A stretch of DNA of 51,981 nt from Bacteroidales bacterium (GTDB lineage: Bacteria; Bacteroidota; Bacteroidia; Bacteroidales; Muribaculaceae), in contig SFGS01000005.1 of assembly GCA_004557565.1 (NCBI GenBank), positions 1-51,981 on the forward strand, read 5' to 3'. This document shows, piece by piece, positions 49,964 through 51,981 of this stretch. Each line of letters starts with the position of its first letter. Positions within the stretch are counted from its first letter, which is position 1. The notes under the pieces were generated by a model. It was not told the DNA's origin. It searched no databases and saw nothing but the letters and a program-made list of their open reading frames with translations. The position numbers and the translations under genes were made by a program.

Positions 49964-49971
49964 TAATTTTG
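49964..49971 (+). promoter_or_regulatory. -7 promoter element of the DXS-like gene
   Basis: TAATTTTG lies 40 bp before the ATG at 50011. The in-frame TTG at 49969 is inside this element, which argues against a longer protein. Confidence 0.55.
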
Positions 49972-50010
49972 CATCGTAAAAAATTAGTTAGAAATCACAT
50001 TATTACTGCA

Positions 50011-51774
50011 ATGTATATTGAGAAAATTCAGTCGCCAGCCGACTTGAAAGGGCTGAGTTTAGCAGAATTGAAAACCGTGGCAGACGAAACCCGCGCCGCC
50101 GTGCTTAACCGTGTGAGTAAGCACGGCGGTCACGTGGGTCCCAACCTCGGTGTCGTTGAGGCCACCGTGGCACTGCACTATGTGTTTGATGCGCCAAAGG
50201 ATAAATTCGTGTTCGACGTGAGCCACCAGTGCTATCCCCACAAGGTGCTCACAGGCCGTGCATCGGGATTTCTTGGCGAGGTGAGCGAGATGAACGCCAT
50301 ATCAGGATACTCATCACCATCCGAAAGCCCGGAATACGACAATTTTGAAGTGGGGCACACCTCCACTTCCATCAGCCTTGCCACAGGCTTGCAGAAAGCG
50401 CGCGACATCAAGGGCACTCACGAAAACATCATCGCCATTATCGGCGATGGTTCGCTATCTGGCGGTGAGGCGTTTGAGGGACTTGACGAAGCTTCGGAGC
50501 TGGGCACAGGCATTATCATCGTGGTGAACGACAACGAAATGTCGATTGCCGAAAACCATGGTGGCATCTACAAAAATCTGCGTGCCTTGCGTGAAAGCCA
50601 CGGCACATGCCAGCACAACTGGTTTAAGGCATGGGGCTTTGAATACAAATATCTGGAGGAAGGCAACGATGTGGAAAAACTCATCGAGGTGTTCCGTAGC
50701 GTGAAGGACACCGACAAGCCCACCGTGGTGCATATTCACACCGAAAAGGGACACGGATTCGCACCAGCCGTAGCCAACAAAGAGGCTTGGCACTATGGCG
50801 CACCCTTCAATCCAGCCGACGGCAGTCGCCCCGAAATGCCAGCCATCGAAACCTACGAACAACTTTACAGCGACTGGATGCTCCGTGAAATGAAGCTCGA
50901 CCCCACGCTCATCGCCGTAACGGCAGGCACACCGTCAGCCGCTGGATTCTCCCCAGACAAGCGAAAAGAGGCAGGCGCGCAACACATCGACATGGGCATT
51001 GCCGAAGAGCAGGCGGTGGCTATGATTTCGGGAATGGCGAAAGGCGGACTGCGCCCGGTGTGGACGGTGTATAGCACATTCATTCAGCGCACCTACGACC
51101 AGATAGCACAGGATTTGTGCATCAATTCCAACCCTGCCGTTATCAATGTGATGTGGGGCGGCACAGGCACAATGAACGACATCACCCACATCTGTATGTT
51201 CGACATTCCGATGCTGTGCAGCATTCCAAACCTCATATATTTGGCACCTACCACGTGTGAGGAATATTTCGCGATGCTCCGTTGGGCAATCCGTCAGGAA
51301 GCAAAACCTATCGCCATTCGTGTGCCGAGCAATGGCGTGGTGCACACCACCGAGGATGTGGACGAGGAATACAGTTACACGCCAAAATATAAAGTGGCGC
51401 ACGAAGGATCGCAAGTGGCAATCATAGCCGCAGGATCATTCTATCAGAAAGGCGAGAATGTGGCTCACTTGCTTGCCGAAAAGGGTATTGATGCCACGCT
51501 CATCAATCCTCGCTACCTCCATGCGGTGGATGCCGAAGCACTCGAATCGCTCAAAGCACGCCATCAGTTGGTGGTGACGCTGGAAGACGGATGTAAAGAT
51601 GGTGGATTCGGAGAGCGCATTGCCTCTTACTACGGCACATCGGATATGAAGGTGCTGGTGTGTGGCGTGAAAAAGAACCTTTACGACCGCTTCGACCATC
51701 AGCAACTGCTTGCCGACAACCGATTGCTCGCTAACCAAATAGCCGACGATATTTTGAATATCATTAAAAAATGA
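50011..51774 (+). CDS. Divergent 1-deoxy-D-xylulose-5-phosphate synthase-like enzyme
   Basis: The 587-residue thiamine-diphosphate enzyme has the DXS domain order but is about 35-50 residues shorter than housekeeping DXS. Retained are the His motifs HGGHVGPNLG and FDVSHQCYPHK, VGHTSTSIS, the ThDP motif GDGSLSGGEAFEG ... NDNEMSI, and the catalytic Glu in MGIAEEQAV. Changed are two acceptor-phosphate regions. The usual DRAG segment reads MWGGTGTMN before DITH, and the usual VRYPRG reads IRVPSNG. It may make DXP for pyridoxal or thiamine synthesis, or use another acceptor. Its TGA overlaps the next ATG (ATGA). A canonical DXS is expected elsewhere in the genome. Confidence 0.8.
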   Translation: MYIEKIQSPADLKGLSLAELKTVADETRAAVLNRVSKHGGHVGPNLGVVEATVALHYVFDAPKDKFVFDVSHQCYPHKVLTGRASGFLGEVSEMNAISGYSSPSESPEYDNFEVGHTSTSISLATGLQKARDIKGTHENIIAIIGDGSLSGGEAFEGLDEASELGTGIIIVVNDNEMSIAENHGGIYKNLRALRESHGTCQHNWFKAWGFEYKYLEEGNDVEKLIEVFRSVKDTDKPTVVHIHTEKGHGFAPAVANKEAWHYGAPFNPADGSRPEMPAIETYEQLYSDWMLREMKLDPTLIAVTAGTPSAAGFSPDKRKEAGAQHIDMGIAEEQAVAMISGMAKGGLRPVWTVYSTFIQRTYDQIAQDLCINSNPAVINVMWGGTGTMNDITHICMFDIPMLCSIPNLIYLAPTTCEEYFAMLRWAIRQEAKPIAIRVPSNGVVHTTEDVDEEYSYTPKYKVAHEGSQVAIIAAGSFYQKGENVAHLLAEKGIDATLINPRYLHAVDAEALESLKARHQLVVTLEDGCKDGGFGERIASYYGTSDMKVLVCGVKKNLYDRFDHQQLLADNRLLANQIADDILNIIKK

Positions 51775-51896
51775 AAGAAATATATTACAACACCGTACAG
51801 GAATTTAACGATTACAACGGATTCGACACACTGCACCCGTTGGTGAGCGTTGCGCGCTTCGACCAAGAGCGGACGCTGGAGGAATCGGCTTTCTAA
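51771..51896 (+). pseudogene. Truncated AraC-family regulator, N-terminal remnant (41 codons)
   Basis: The start ATG overlaps the stop of the DXS-like gene. The short product (MKEIYYNTVQEFNDYNGFDT then LHPLVSVARFD) matches the opening of Bacteroidetes AraC-type regulators, which typically read EYN ... ETLHPLVSVIDFS. It diverges after about residue 30 and stops at 51894-51896. No continuation appears in any frame of the remaining 85 bases, where I see no other feature. It could instead be a small intact protein. Confidence 0.55.
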
Positions 51897-51981
51897 CTGA
51901 ACAGGCAAATTTTTTGGTGTTTTTTTTGAGAAAAATTACCATTTTGTGGGGATGGGTTTTCTTAGCCATGGCACGTTGCCA

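Noticed and set aside
49969..50010. N-terminal extension of the DXS-like protein from a TTG
   Set aside because: The TTG lies within the -7 promoter element, and the ATG at 50011 begins the conserved sequence.

Overview
The window comes from a Bacteroidales bacterium, most likely a gut member of the Muribaculaceae/Prevotellaceae range (inferred, not searched). The basis is a SusC/SusD pair, BACON-domain lipoproteins, dockerin-tailed secreted proteins, small Bacteroidetes-only families (DUF4286, DUF4199, DUF6048/6452), a Bacteroidetes-type SRP RNA, and promoters that repeatedly match the Bacteroidetes consensus (TAnnTTTG at -7, often with TTG/TTTG about 20 bp upstream). No tRNA, rRNA, CRISPR array, prophage or insertion sequence was seen.

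1.4-13.5 kb is a glycerol-3-phosphate (G3P) region. It holds a DeoR-type repressor (glpR), divergent anaerobic G3P dehydrogenase glpABC, two tandem organophosphate:phosphate antiporters, a HAD phosphatase, a phosphate-selective-type porin and a secreted beta-propeller protein. Three copies of a 14-bp motif in the glpR-glpA gap look like GlpR operators. 13.9-15.6 kb has two convergent glycosyltransferase-like genes. 15.9-23.1 kb is a PUL-like operon: SusC, SusD, a BACON lipoprotein and a secreted glycerophosphodiester phosphodiesterase. Together these suggest capture of glycerophosphodiesters (phospholipid head groups), release of G3P, import through GlpT and oxidation by GlpABC.

23.2-30.4 kb holds an Ig-like secreted protein, rlmN, a secreted endonuclease I with dockerin, a YitT-type membrane protein and a NERD protein. 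31.0-37.4 kb has pdxA, then a nucleotidyltransferase / ATP-grasp / CDP-alcohol phosphatidyltransferase operon (probable phospholipid head-group synthesis), a GxxExxY gene embedded in repeats, a HAD protein, ruvC and DUF4286. 37.7-42.8 kb has an Oar-like TonB-dependent receptor and a BACON/OB-fold lipoprotein. 43.0-52.0 kb has SRP RNA, the DUF4199-GT2-DUF6452-DUF6048 operon, a dockerin-tailed secreted protein, two small lipoproteins, a divergent DXS-like enzyme and a truncated AraC-type regulator.

The intergenic DNA is rich in repeats: REP-like pairs headed by GTAG, heptamer arrays that place stops in all six frames, a dispersed repeat that brackets the GxxExxY gene in opposite orientations, an 84-bp tandem array and a 186-bp foldback element. 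Both TonB-dependent receptor genes are preceded by a short leader ORF.
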